From: Deltaproteobacteria bacterium
GTDB lineage: Bacteria > Desulfobacterota > GWC2-55-46 > DRQE01
Reading direction: 5' to 3'
Assembly: GCA_023134165.1 (NCBI GenBank)
Contig: JAGLUZ010000038.1
Coordinates: 1 to 33,350 of the forward strand
DNA length: 33,350 bases
Position numbers and translations under genes: made by a program
Shown: in pieces, positions 24,290 to 31,685 of the stretch
Layout: each line of letters begins with the position of its first letter
How positions within the stretch are numbered: position 1 is the stretch's first letter
Notes under the pieces: model-generated
What the model was told of the DNA's origin: nothing
Seen by the model: the letters and a program-made list of their open reading frames with translations, nothing else
The model's database searches: none

Positions 24290-26764
24290 TTAGGCTCTAA
24301 CTCGCGAGCGAGTCGTGGTCTTTTTCTTGGTAGTAGGTTTTTTCTTTGTGCTAGGGCCTTTTTTGCCACTTGGTTTATTGGCCTTAGATAGATTTCCCTT
24401 AAAGATATATTTGATTACGTCATCCATATGTTTTACTAGGACAATCTTGAGTTTGTCTTTTATGTCTTTACGTATCTCTTCTAAGTCCTTGCCATTACCA
24501 TCGGGTAAGAGTACGGTCTTCATCTTTGCTCTTGTGGCGGCGAGGCATTTTTCTTTTACCCCACCAATTGGCAGTATCTTTCCTCTAAGTGTAATCTCGC
24601 CAGTCATAGCAACGTTATTTGGTACTGGTAATTTGGTCAGGGCAGAGATGAGTGCCGTGGCCATAGTTATACCAGCTGATGGCCCGTCCTTTGGTATGGC
24701 TCCAGCCGGAACATGGACGTGGATATCAAGGGTTTTGTAGAAATCTTCGGGTAAGTTAAAGAGTGCGGAGCGTGTCCTTGCATAGCTAAGAGCCGCATGT
24801 GCGCTCTCCTTCATGACATCACCTAAGTGTCCAGTTAAGGTTAGCTGACCTCGACCCTTCATTATTAGAACCTCGATATTTAGGATGACACCTCCGACAG
24901 GAGTCCAAGCAAGTCCCGTTACAACGCCAACCTCGTCTTTTTCTCTCTCTGCGTGGGAGAGATAAATCGGGGCGCCAAGGTAATCTTGTAAAAGCTTTGA
25001 TGTAACTTTAGTCGCAGCTTTCTTCCCTTCTGCGACAGTTTTTGCTACTTTTCTGCAGATTGTTGCAACATTTTGTTCTAATTTTCTAAGACCTGCTTCC
25101 ATAGTGTACTCACTAATTACCTTCTTTATGGTTGGATCAGGAATGGTAATTAGCTTTTGGGTAAGTCCATGTTCAGTAATTTGCCTGTTGATTATGTATT
25201 TTTTTGCAATCTCAAGTTTTTCTTCATCAGTGTAGCCTGGAATCTCAATCATCTCCATCCTGTCCCTAAGGGGTCCTGGGATTGGGTCTGGTTGGTTGGC
25301 TGTTGTGATGAACATTACCTTTGACAAATCAAATGGAACATTTAGGTAGTGGTCGCTAAATGCATAATTTTGCTCAGGATCTAGCACCTCTAAAAGTGCA
25401 GAAGAGGGATCCCCTCTAAAGTCTGCACCGATTTTATCTATCTCATCCATCATAAATACAGGGTTGCTCGTCCCAGTTTGTTTAATGCCTTGGATGATTC
25501 TACCAGGAAGTGCGCCGACGTAAGTGCGTCGATGACCCCTTATCTCGGCTTCATCCTTAACCCCGCCAAGGGAGATTCTAACAAACTTTCTCCCCATTGC
25601 CCTTGCAATTGAACGACCAAGAGAGGTTTTGCCAACCCCAGGAGGGCCAACAAAACAAAGTATAGGGCCTTTTGTATCTTTTTTGAGTTTCCGAACGGCT
25701 AGGTACTCAAGTATTCTTTCTTTTACTTTTTCTAGATCATAGTGATCGTCATCTAGGACTTTTTTTGCCTTTTTTATATCGAGGTTGTCTTTTGTGGTAA
25801 CAGACCAAGGTAGTTCTACCAGCCACTCAAGGTAGGTTCTAATTAAGGTTGCTTCTGCGGCATCAGGGTGCATGGCCTCAAGTCTGTCCGCTTGTTTTTT
25901 AGCCTCTTTCTCTACGTCCTTGGGCATCTTTGCTTTCTTAATCTGATCCTTAAGTTCAAGAGCCTCTTCGGCATTCTCTTCTACGTCACCAAGTTCGGTC
26001 TTGATGGCCTTAAGTTGCTCACGCAAATAGTACTCGCGCTGAGTCCTGTCCATCTCTTCCTTGGCCGAGGTCTGAATCTTTGCCTGCATCTGAGCAACTT
26101 GCAACTCTTTTATTAGTAATTCATTTATCTCTTGAAGTCTTTTTACTGGATCTATGGTCTCTAAGATATTTTGAGCAGTATCAACCCTTAGTCCGAGGTT
26201 GGCCGCAACAAGATCAGCTATTCTACCTGGGTCATCTAGGTTCTCTAGAACCATTGTTACCTCTGGAAATACAACTTTTCCAATAGCGGTGAGTTTCTCT
26301 AGGGTTTCTTTAACATTTCTAATAAGAGCTTCAGTCTCAAGGGGAGGGGTCTTTACTTGAAACTCTTTTATCTTTGATATGTCAACTGTAAAGGTTGGTT
26401 TTTGTTGAAGAAATGTATTTACCTTGGCCCTTGCAAGCCCCTGGACAAGTATCTTTACGCGCCCGTCTGGGAGTTTGAGCATCCTCATTATCATACCGAC
26501 CGTACCAAATGGGAAGAGGTCTTGTGGCTCAGGCTCTTCGTTATTTATATCCTTTTGGGTCGTCATAAAGATAAGCCTGTCTTTTGAGAGTGCGGCATCG
26601 ACTGCACTTATTGAGCGCTCTCTTCCGACAAAAAGCGGGACAATCATAAAGGGGAAGATGACAATATCCCTAATTGGCAAAAGTGGGAGAACATCAGGAA
26701 TAATAAGTTCCTCACCTTCCTTGGCAGGCTCTAAATCCGAGTCTATATAGTCGTCTTTGCTCAT
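24290..26764 (-). CDS. lon: ATP-dependent protease Lon, with lysine-rich C-terminal tail
   Basis: Cytoplasmic AAA+ serine protease that degrades damaged and regulatory proteins. Domains: N-terminal LON substrate-binding domain (about 25-220, start LPLLPIRDIVIFPFMIVPLF), coiled-coil region, AAA+ module with Walker A GPPGVGKTS and Walker B FMMDEIDKIGAD, arginine finger region GPLRDRMEMIEIPGY, and the protease domain with the catalytic Ser in KDGPSAGITM and Lys in GGVKEKCLAA. The last 30 or so residues are an unusual Lys/Thr/Ser-rich basic tail (KKGPSTKKKPTTKKKTTTR). Its ATG overlaps the hsp20 stop by 4 nt (ATGA), tying protease and chaperone production together. Confidence 0.97.
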   Translation of the reverse strand: MSKDDYIDSDLEPAKEGEELIIPDVLPLLPIRDIVIFPFMIVPLFVGRERSISAVDAALSKDRLIFMTTQKDINNEEPEPQDLFPFGTVGMIMRMLKLPDGRVKILVQGLARAKVNTFLQQKPTFTVDISKIKEFQVKTPPLETEALIRNVKETLEKLTAIGKVVFPEVTMVLENLDDPGRIADLVAANLGLRVDTAQNILETIDPVKRLQEINELLIKELQVAQMQAKIQTSAKEEMDRTQREYYLREQLKAIKTELGDVEENAEEALELKDQIKKAKMPKDVEKEAKKQADRLEAMHPDAAEATLIRTYLEWLVELPWSVTTKDNLDIKKAKKVLDDDHYDLEKVKERILEYLAVRKLKKDTKGPILCFVGPPGVGKTSLGRSIARAMGRKFVRISLGGVKDEAEIRGHRRTYVGALPGRIIQGIKQTGTSNPVFMMDEIDKIGADFRGDPSSALLEVLDPEQNYAFSDHYLNVPFDLSKVMFITTANQPDPIPGPLRDRMEMIEIPGYTDEEKLEIAKKYIINRQITEHGLTQKLITIPDPTIKKVISEYTMEAGLRKLEQNVATICRKVAKTVAEGKKAATKVTSKLLQDYLGAPIYLSHAEREKDEVGVVTGLAWTPVGGVILNIEVLIMKGRGQLTLTGHLGDVMKESAHAALSYARTRSALFNLPEDFYKTLDIHVHVPAGAIPKDGPSAGITMATALISALTKLPVPNNVAMTGEITLRGKILPIGGVKEKCLAATRAKMKTVLLPDGNGKDLEEIRKDIKDKLKIVLVKHMDDVIKYIFKGNLSKANKPSGKKGPSTKKKPTTKKKTTTRSRVRA

Positions 26765-27222
26765 CTCCCCTCCACTTTGATTTTAATTGGTTGCCCGCGC
26801 TTATCACTTACCCTTGGGATAACAATACGCAGAATTCCGTCGTTGTACTTAGCACTTATCTTTGAGGTATTGACTGTGACTGGAATCTCTATTGCTCTAA
26901 ATAGACGGCCAAAACTTCGTTCCATACAGATGTAATTGACATTTTCTTCTTCAAAGCAGTCGTACTTTATTGCCTTAATATTTAGTGCCCCTTGAAATAC
27001 TGAGAGGTCAATGTCCTCCATTCTAACGCCTGGAATCTCGACCTCTATAATTAACTCGTCTTTATTTGAGTAAATATCAACGTAGGGAATGTGGTTGATG
27101 GGTTCTGTGCCTTCGCCGCATCGCATGGTCTCCATTCCTTCCATAAAAAACTGGACAACATTTGAGCTTTCACTAAAACTATCGTCAATCGTGCTTGCCC
27201 CAGACCTCTTTGATTTAGCCAC
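26761..27222 (-). CDS. Small heat-shock protein (Hsp20/alpha-crystallin family)
   Basis: An ATP-independent holdase of 153 residues. The alpha-crystallin domain (about 45-140) runs from HIPYVDIYSNKDELIIEVEIPG to the conserved YNDGILRIVIPR (A-x-x-x-G-I-L motif). The C-terminal IKIKV supplies the I-x-I anchor used for oligomer assembly. The N-terminal arm is short and polar, rich in Ser. It overlaps lon by 4 nt, so unfolded-protein holding and proteolysis are coupled. The 37-nt gap to galU holds a GGAG ribosome site and a short direct repeat (TTTAGAGCTTT twice), but no separate promoter. Confidence 0.93.
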   Translation of the reverse strand: MAKSKRSGASTIDDSFSESSNVVQFFMEGMETMRCGEGTEPINHIPYVDIYSNKDELIIEVEIPGVRMEDIDLSVFQGALNIKAIKYDCFEEENVNYICMERSFGRLFRAIEIPVTVNTSKISAKYNDGILRIVIPRVSDKRGQPIKIKVEGR

Positions 27223-27259
27223 TTTTACTCCGCTCTTTAGAGCTTTTTTTACAATGGTT

Positions 27260-28135
27260 TTAGAGCTTTAATCCGCGAAGAAACCTTTTAAGCTCTCGTT
27301 TAATCTCAGGCCGTTTTAGTGCAAGCGTTATCTTTGCCTTTATAAATCCAGTCTTATCGCCTGCATCAAAACGTTCACCCTCGAATTCGTATGCATAAAC
27401 GTCTTCAGTCTTTAAAAGCCTTTTTATGGCATCGGTTAATTGAATCTCTCCGCCTTTGCCAGGTTTTGTCCTCTCTAAAGCTGTAAATATTCCAGGTGTT
27501 AGAATATATCTTCCTATTATAGCAAGGTTTGAGGGAGGATTCTTCTTTGGCTTCTCTACAAGGTCTGAGACCTTATAGAGTTTATCTCCAACCTTCTCAC
27601 CTTTTATAATTCCGTATAGATGGGCAGTCTTCTTTGGTACTCGCTGAATGGCAAGAATGCTGGAGTGTGTTTCCTTAAAGGCTCCGAGTAGTTGCTTCAT
27701 CGCAGGTACCTTAGAGTCAATTATATCATCTCCTAAGAAAACTGCAAATGGCTCGTCACCAACAAGCTTCTTTGCACAGAGTACGGCGTGACCTAGTCCA
27801 AGAGGTTTGGCTTGTTTTGCAAATGTGTAGTTGACAAATTCTGATATCTCTTGGACAAGACGGAGCATATCCTTCTTGCCCTTTTCTTTTAGTAAAAGCT
27901 CAAGCTCATAGGCCTCTTTAAAGTGATTTTTTATCGCTGATTTACCAGCTCCAGTAATGATGATTATCTCTTCTAGGTTTGAGGCCTTTGCCTCTTCAAT
28001 GGTGTACTGGATAAGGGGCTTATCCACTAGCGTGAGCATCTCTTTTGGGACGGCCTTTGTGGCAGGTAAAAACCTGGTTCCAAGCCCTGCGGCAGGGAAG
28101 ATGGCTTTTTTTATCTTTGTGGTATTTTTTGCGAT
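27260..28135 (-). CDS. galU: UTP-glucose-1-phosphate uridylyltransferase GalU, apparent non-ATG start
   Basis: GalU makes UDP-glucose from UTP and glucose-1-phosphate for envelope polysaccharides. The ORF-track version starts at Met 28039 but lacks the nucleotide-binding motif. Translating upstream in the same frame restores it: KKAIFPAAGLGTRFLPATKA followed directly by VPKEMLTLVDKPL. Between an in-frame TAA (28156-28154) and that Met there is no ATG, GTG or TTG. ATC at 28135-28133 is preceded by AAGGGGGA with 4-nt spacing and would give MAKNTTKIKKAIFPAAG, 291 residues, the normal GalU length; ATA at 28114 is an alternative without a ribosome site. Remaining motifs are intact (VFLGDDII, GGEIQLTDAI, ERFDAGDKTGFIKA). 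A single-base error (ATC for ATG) is possible. Confidence 0.9.
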   Translation of the reverse strand: MAKNTTKIKKAIFPAAGLGTRFLPATKAVPKEMLTLVDKPLIQYTIEEAKASNLEEIIIITGAGKSAIKNHFKEAYELELLLKEKGKKDMLRLVQEISEFVNYTFAKQAKPLGLGHAVLCAKKLVGDEPFAVFLGDDIIDSKVPAMKQLLGAFKETHSSILAIQRVPKKTAHLYGIIKGEKVGDKLYKVSDLVEKPKKNPPSNLAIIGRYILTPGIFTALERTKPGKGGEIQLTDAIKRLLKTEDVYAYEFEGERFDAGDKTGFIKAKITLALKRPEIKRELKRFLRGLKL

Positions 28136-28192
28136 AAGTCCCCCTTGTGAAACTTACTTGAAGGGTTGTTCTTAAAAGTTTAACTTACAAAA

Positions 28193-28221
28193 ATAATAAT
28201 TCTTTTTAGGTGATAAGTCAA
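28193..28221 (-). promoter_or_regulatory. Sigma-70-type promoter of the galU-hsp20-lon-thiL operon
   Basis: On the minus strand TTGACT (28221-28216) is followed after 17 nt by TATTAT (28198-28193); each box matches five of six consensus bases. The start site would be near 28186, about 50 nt before the proposed ATC start of galU. It lies within the 154-bp gap between galU and the TonB-like gene. Confidence 0.7.
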
Positions 28222-28246
28222 GGTAGGTGTGTTTGTCTTAGGTGAT
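28206..28246 (-). repeat. Direct repeat pair ATCACCTAA around the galU -35 box
   Basis: On the minus strand ATCACCTAA occurs at 28246-28238 and 28214-28206, exactly 32 bp apart (about three helical turns). The second copy lies between the -35 and -10 boxes and the first is upstream of -35. Same-face direct repeats overlapping a promoter can be a regulator-binding site; no regulator is identified. Confidence 0.4.
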
Positions 28247-28289
28247 GGTTGTTTTATCTCTTTGATAAAATGCTCACTTGTTGAGTGTT

Positions 28290-29651
28290 CTATCCAACTG
28301 GAGAGAAGTCAAAGGTGTAGTCAATTGTAAAGTCGCCAGCATTCTTTATGGCTCGGAACTTCCACATACGTATCCGACGCTTGATTGCATTCTCAAGGTC
28401 TGGAGATTTTAGTGAAGAACTAATGATACGGACATTTGTGACCTTACCTGCCTCTGATATTGTTATATCAACAGAGATTGAACCTCTGAGCATTGGGTCT
28501 TTTCTAAGGGCATTATTGTAGAGGTATTTAATTCCCCCGGAGTATCTCTTGATGACCATATCAACTTCTGCAATGTCACGAGCCCCAGAGCCGCTTTTCT
28601 TCCGCTTCTTCTTTGTCTTTTTAAATGCGGCCATCTTTGCTTTCTCAGCGAGCATCTCTTCCTCTGTCCGAGTCTCTGCGGTCTCAGAGTCGTAGAGTTC
28701 TTCGACGCTGTAGACTTTTTCAGCCCCGCTTAGTCCGTCAATTGAGTCCTCACTTGTGTAGGAACCTACGTCGGCTACAGCCATAAGTTGGTCAATATCA
28801 CGCCACGCACTATCACTACCAAAACTAGAGAGAAGGCCGCCTTTAGCACCGATTACGCCGAGGATGCCTTTCTTTTGCACTTTGTTGACAATCTTCTGCC
28901 GCTTATCAGTCATCTTCCGCTCAGGACGCTTCTCCTTAAGCGGAGTATCCTCAACTTCTTCCTCTTCCTTAACTTCCTCTTCTTTTGGTTTTTCTACAGC
29001 CTTTGGTGGTGCTTTTTTCTTTGGCTTTAGAATTAGCCTCGCAAATCTTTTGTCTAGTTTCTTCAGAGCCTCAATTGAGTTCTCTGGTTTTACAATCTCA
29101 ACGGAATTTAGGATAAGCACAAAGATGAAATGCACGGCAAAGGAGCCAATCAGAACAAATAGGAAGCTTCTTTCACCACCAGATAAAAATGGAATATTGT
29201 GTTTTATCTTTGGTGGCGGTGGAGGCAGGGTTACCTCTCTTGTGCCAAAGGTAATGGTAGCCTTGCCAGTGTTAATAGTAAGCTCAGTATCGCTTGAATA
29301 GGTTAGTACGTAAGAACTGCCTTTTTTGGGAAGCAGACCGAGCTCGATTAAATCTTCTATGCGGGCGGTGGTAAAGCCTTTTTTAATAGTTCCGCGCATA
29401 TCAGCGGTTAGGAGTACCTCAGCTGATACTGCTCCTGTCTTTGAGGTAAAACTAGGTATGAGGGTGTGAGCCTTAGGGCCACTATCGTCCTTTAGGTAAA
29501 GGTCACACTCTATATTAGTACCAAGGGAGAAACCTTTCTTAACCACAAACTCAGAGCTTGCGCGCTCTGGGCGTTCAATGGTTAGGAAAAGTTCTGTAAT
29601 TGTTTTAGATCCCTCGGCCTTAGGTTTCTTTGTTTTTAGCTCTTCAGTCAA
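28290..29651 (-). CDS. FHA-like/TonB-like protein with AgmX/PglI-type C-terminal domain (GltG/GltJ-like)
   Basis: A 453-residue inner-membrane protein that probably transmits motor force across the periplasm. The N-terminal cytoplasmic part (about 20-145) is beta-rich and resembles an FHA domain (FSLGTNIECDLYLKD...AHTLI). A Pro run precedes one transmembrane helix at about 162-182. A Lys/Glu/Pro-rich spacer (KPKKKAPPKAVEKPKEEEVK) follows. The C-terminal 90 residues match the AgmX/PglI TonB-like domain (VIKRYSGGIKYLYNNALRKDP, then GKVTNVRIISSSL). It lies 2 nt after the second exbD gene and is last in the TPR-TolQ-ExbD-ExbD operon. Such domain plans occur in the Myxococcus Agl-Glt gliding machinery; gliding itself is not implied. 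Confidence 0.85.
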   Translation of the reverse strand: MTEELKTKKPKAEGSKTITELFLTIERPERASSEFVVKKGFSLGTNIECDLYLKDDSGPKAHTLIPSFTSKTGAVSAEVLLTADMRGTIKKGFTTARIEDLIELGLLPKKGSSYVLTYSSDTELTINTGKATITFGTREVTLPPPPPKIKHNIPFLSGGERSFLFVLIGSFAVHFIFVLILNSVEIVKPENSIEALKKLDKRFARLILKPKKKAPPKAVEKPKEEEVKEEEEVEDTPLKEKRPERKMTDKRQKIVNKVQKKGILGVIGAKGGLLSSFGSDSAWRDIDQLMAVADVGSYTSEDSIDGLSGAEKVYSVEELYDSETAETRTEEEMLAEKAKMAAFKKTKKKRKKSGSGARDIAEVDMVIKRYSGGIKYLYNNALRKDPMLRGSISVDITISEAGKVTNVRIISSSLKSPDLENAIKRRIRMWKFRAIKNAGDFTIDYTFDFSPVG

Positions 29652-29653
29652 TG

Positions 29654-30157
29654 TTAATTTGCCTTTAACGCTTTTCGTGTTACTGCAAGCGAAATATTAC
29701 TGTACCCAACTTGTCCGCATGTGAACATGAGGCGTTGGAGTAGTGCAAAGGGTATTGTACGGTCTCCCTGAAATACAACCTCTCTATCAAGTTCAAGCTC
29801 GGCATTTACCTCTGCGATAAATATACTTGTCTTGGCAAGCTCTTGGAGTTCGGCGTAGAGTGGGCTTATGATAGTCTCATTTGGGTCAATGTCTTTAATA
29901 TTTACGACCTGTTTACCCTCAACAATGATTACGTCCTGTGTAATCTGGATTGTAAGGCGAGGGCGCATGGCCTCCTCAGAGGTAGAGCTTGGGAGTTTAA
30001 AGGTAGTGGTCGCACTTGGGTTTTCTCGCTCAGTGCTAAAACTGACGAGGAGAAATATAAGGATAATGGTAAACATATCCATCAAAGAGTTTAGGTTTAG
30101 TGATGCAACCGTAGCTCCTCTTTTGTTGTGCCTTCTTTTCTCTGGTGAGTATGACAT
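29654..30157 (-). CDS. ExbD/TolR-family protein with intact proton-path Asp
   Basis: A 167-residue ExbD/TolR protein: short basic cytoplasmic N-terminus, one transmembrane helix (about 22-42, SLMDMFTIILIFLLVSFSTE) and a periplasmic domain. Asp27 lies at the position of the essential proton-carrying Asp of ExbD and TolR. The periplasmic part is long and divergent. It is the second of two exbD genes, 15 nt after the first, and is followed by the FHA-like/TonB-like gene. With TolQ it should form a proton-driven stator. Cargo or partner in the outer membrane is unknown. Confidence 0.9.
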   Translation of the reverse strand: MSYSPEKRRHNKRGATVASLNLNSLMDMFTIILIFLLVSFSTERENPSATTTFKLPSSTSEEAMRPRLTIQITQDVIIVEGKQVVNIKDIDPNETIISPLYAELQELAKTSIFIAEVNAELELDREVVFQGDRTIPFALLQRLMFTCGQVGYSNISLAVTRKALKAN

Positions 30158-30172
30158 ATCTACCTTTACGTG

Positions 30173-30685
30173 TTACTCGGAGATTTCTCCAACCGATACC
30201 ATGGGGAAGAGGTTTTGTTTTGTTGTAGTCTCGCCGTTTTTCACAAGTGCAATACGAGTGGCGTCCATTGTGTCAATTACAAGGTCATAAGGAGCATCTG
30301 CCTTAAAGAGCAGTACAACCTCCTCTTTTGTAGGGTGTTTTTTCTTAAGTTCTACAAGTTTTTTCTGTAGTGAAATAAAGTCAAATTTGCCGTCTTTTTT
30401 CTTTATAGTGGCAATTCTTTTTCCAAGCCCGCTAAAGGTAAAGCCCTTGGCAGTGAGCCCGATTGTTAGGATATCGTCCTCAGTTACTTTCTTATCAGAG
30501 GGTGCCTGCGGTGCCTTGGATTCCTGCGGCAGGTGGATCTCTATAATAGTAGTATTAACGAAGACAGCCGTCATGAGCAGAAACGGAATTATGACCATAA
30601 ATAGGTTCATAACAGGGGTAAGGTTAAGATCCCCGGCATCAGCGTCTACATTACGCTTTCTTCTACTCGTCGGTCTGTGAGCCAC
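30173..30685 (-). CDS. ExbD/TolR-family protein with Asn replacing the proton-path Asp
   Basis: A 170-residue ExbD/TolR relative with the plan basic N-terminus, one helix (about 22-44, LTPVMNLFMVIIPFLLMTAV) and periplasmic domain. At the position of the essential Asp it has Asn27, aligned exactly with Asp27 of the neighbouring ExbD, so it probably cannot carry protons itself. The periplasmic part contains FDFISLQKKLVELKKKHP and VVLLFKADAPYDLVIDTMDA, which match the ExbD fold. Its ATG lies 23 nt inside the 3' end of tolQ. A mixed stator with one active and one inactive ExbD is inferred. Confidence 0.9.
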   Translation of the reverse strand: MAHRPTSRRKRNVDADAGDLNLTPVMNLFMVIIPFLLMTAVFVNTTIIEIHLPQESKAPQAPSDKKVTEDDILTIGLTAKGFTFSGLGKRIATIKKKDGKFDFISLQKKLVELKKKHPTKEEVVLLFKADAPYDLVIDTMDATRIALVKNGETTTKQNLFPMVSVGEISE

Positions 30686-31319
30686 TTTTATACTCCGTTG
30701 GTGGGTTATGAATAAGTAGGTTCATGAGCTTTACTGAGTACTCGTCAATTTCGTCAATTAATCTGTGAGCCTTTGATAAGAGGATTGTGTATGAGACAAG
30801 AAGCGGGATAGCGACAAAAAGACCAAATGCCGTGGTGTATAGAGCTATAGAGATACCACTTGCAAGGAGTGCGGCTTTTTGCGATGGATCTGCGTTTCCA
30901 ACAGCACTAAAGGCTTGGATAAGACCGTGGATTGTTCCAAGGAGACCAAGAAGTGTTGCGATATTAGCGGCAAGTGATAAGTAAGGCACGCGTTTTTCAA
31001 TCTCAGGCATAATTTCCATCGAGACCTCATCCACTGCGTGCTGAACCCCACGCTCGCCTTCTTTATAGCTAGAAAGGGCGGCTTCAAATACTCTTGGTAC
31101 TGGAGCCTTTGAGCCAACACAGAAAGAATGGGCTTTTTGAAAATCCCTCTCACGTATGCATTTACTGACCTTTTCCCATAAACCCTTTGTGTCAATTGAG
31201 TACCTAAATACTAGATGCATGACCCTCTCTACAACAATGGCCATACCTATGATAGAGACGCCTAGGATTAAGTATATAAACATTCCGCCGTCTCTGAAAA
31301 ATCCTGCTAGCAATTCCAT
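30663..31319 (-). CDS. MotA/TolQ/ExbB proton channel family protein
   Basis: A 218-residue inner-membrane channel subunit. Transmembrane helix 1 is about 14-34 (MFIYLILGVSIIGMAIVVERV). A long cytoplasmic loop follows, then two helices: about 120-142 (LAANIATLLGLLGTIHGLIQ) and about 155-180 (LASGISIALYTTAFGLFVAI). The Thr residues in GLLGTIHGL and ALYTTAFGL correspond to those lining the proton path in TolQ and ExbB. The AAGGAGG ribosome site lies 7 bases before the ATG. The 69-bp gap upstream is AT-rich and otherwise empty. Pairing with the two ExbD proteins is expected from the gene order. Confidence 0.93.
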   Translation of the reverse strand: MELLAGFFRDGGMFIYLILGVSIIGMAIVVERVMHLVFRYSIDTKGLWEKVSKCIRERDFQKAHSFCVGSKAPVPRVFEAALSSYKEGERGVQHAVDEVSMEIMPEIEKRVPYLSLAANIATLLGLLGTIHGLIQAFSAVGNADPSQKAALLASGISIALYTTAFGLFVAIPLLVSYTILLSKAHRLIDEIDEYSVKLMNLLIHNPPTEYKSGSQTDE

Positions 31320-31388
31320 TCTTTAACCTCCTTCTTGATTATCCTTAATTATTCTTTGTATTATTTTATTGTATTAATTCTAATTCTA

Positions 31389-31685
31389 CTAATTATTCAT
31401 AGTACTGGCAGTTAATTCTGCCGGAAAAATAGGGGTAAGAAATTCTTGCCTAAAGCTTTTCTCCAAGACTGAGCCACCCCATAGTTTTGCCCTTGGTAGG
31501 ATAAAGATAGTACGCGGTTTTTCAATTGAGCCTTCAATCTTTATAACACGCTGAATTACCTTTATATCTTCCTTGATATTTAAAGGCTCACTTGAGCTCT
31601 GAGCAAATGAGGTAGTAGAGGAAAAAACTACCCACATGGCTAGTACCAGTGAGGCAAGTAATACTTTAGAGAGTACATTTATCAT
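31389..31685 (-). CDS. Small secreted protein of the TolQ/ExbD cluster, function unknown
   Basis: A 98-residue protein with a clear signal peptide (MINVLSKVLLASLVLAMWVV, cleavage near SFAQ). The mature part has a conserved-looking core, IKIEGSIEKPRTIFILPRAK, a pattern I associate with small proteins between TPR and TolQ genes in deltaproteobacterial TonB-like clusters. The ORF track starts at 31730, inside the TPR gene, which adds a basic 15-residue leader; the Met at 31685 gives a proper signal peptide and its ATG overlaps the TPR stop TGA by 4 nt (ATGATAAAT). No catalytic motif is seen. A structural role beside the motor is inferred from location only. Confidence 0.75.
   Translation of the reverse strand: MINVLSKVLLASLVLAMWVVFSSTTSFAQSSSEPLNIKEDIKVIQRVIKIEGSIEKPRTIFILPRAKLWGGSVLEKSFRQEFLTPIFPAELTASTMNN

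Noticed and set aside
27260-28039. galU starting at Met 28039 as in the ORF track
   Set aside because: This would remove the GLGTRFLPATKA nucleotide-binding motif, which is intact in frame just upstream, so the true protein must start earlier.
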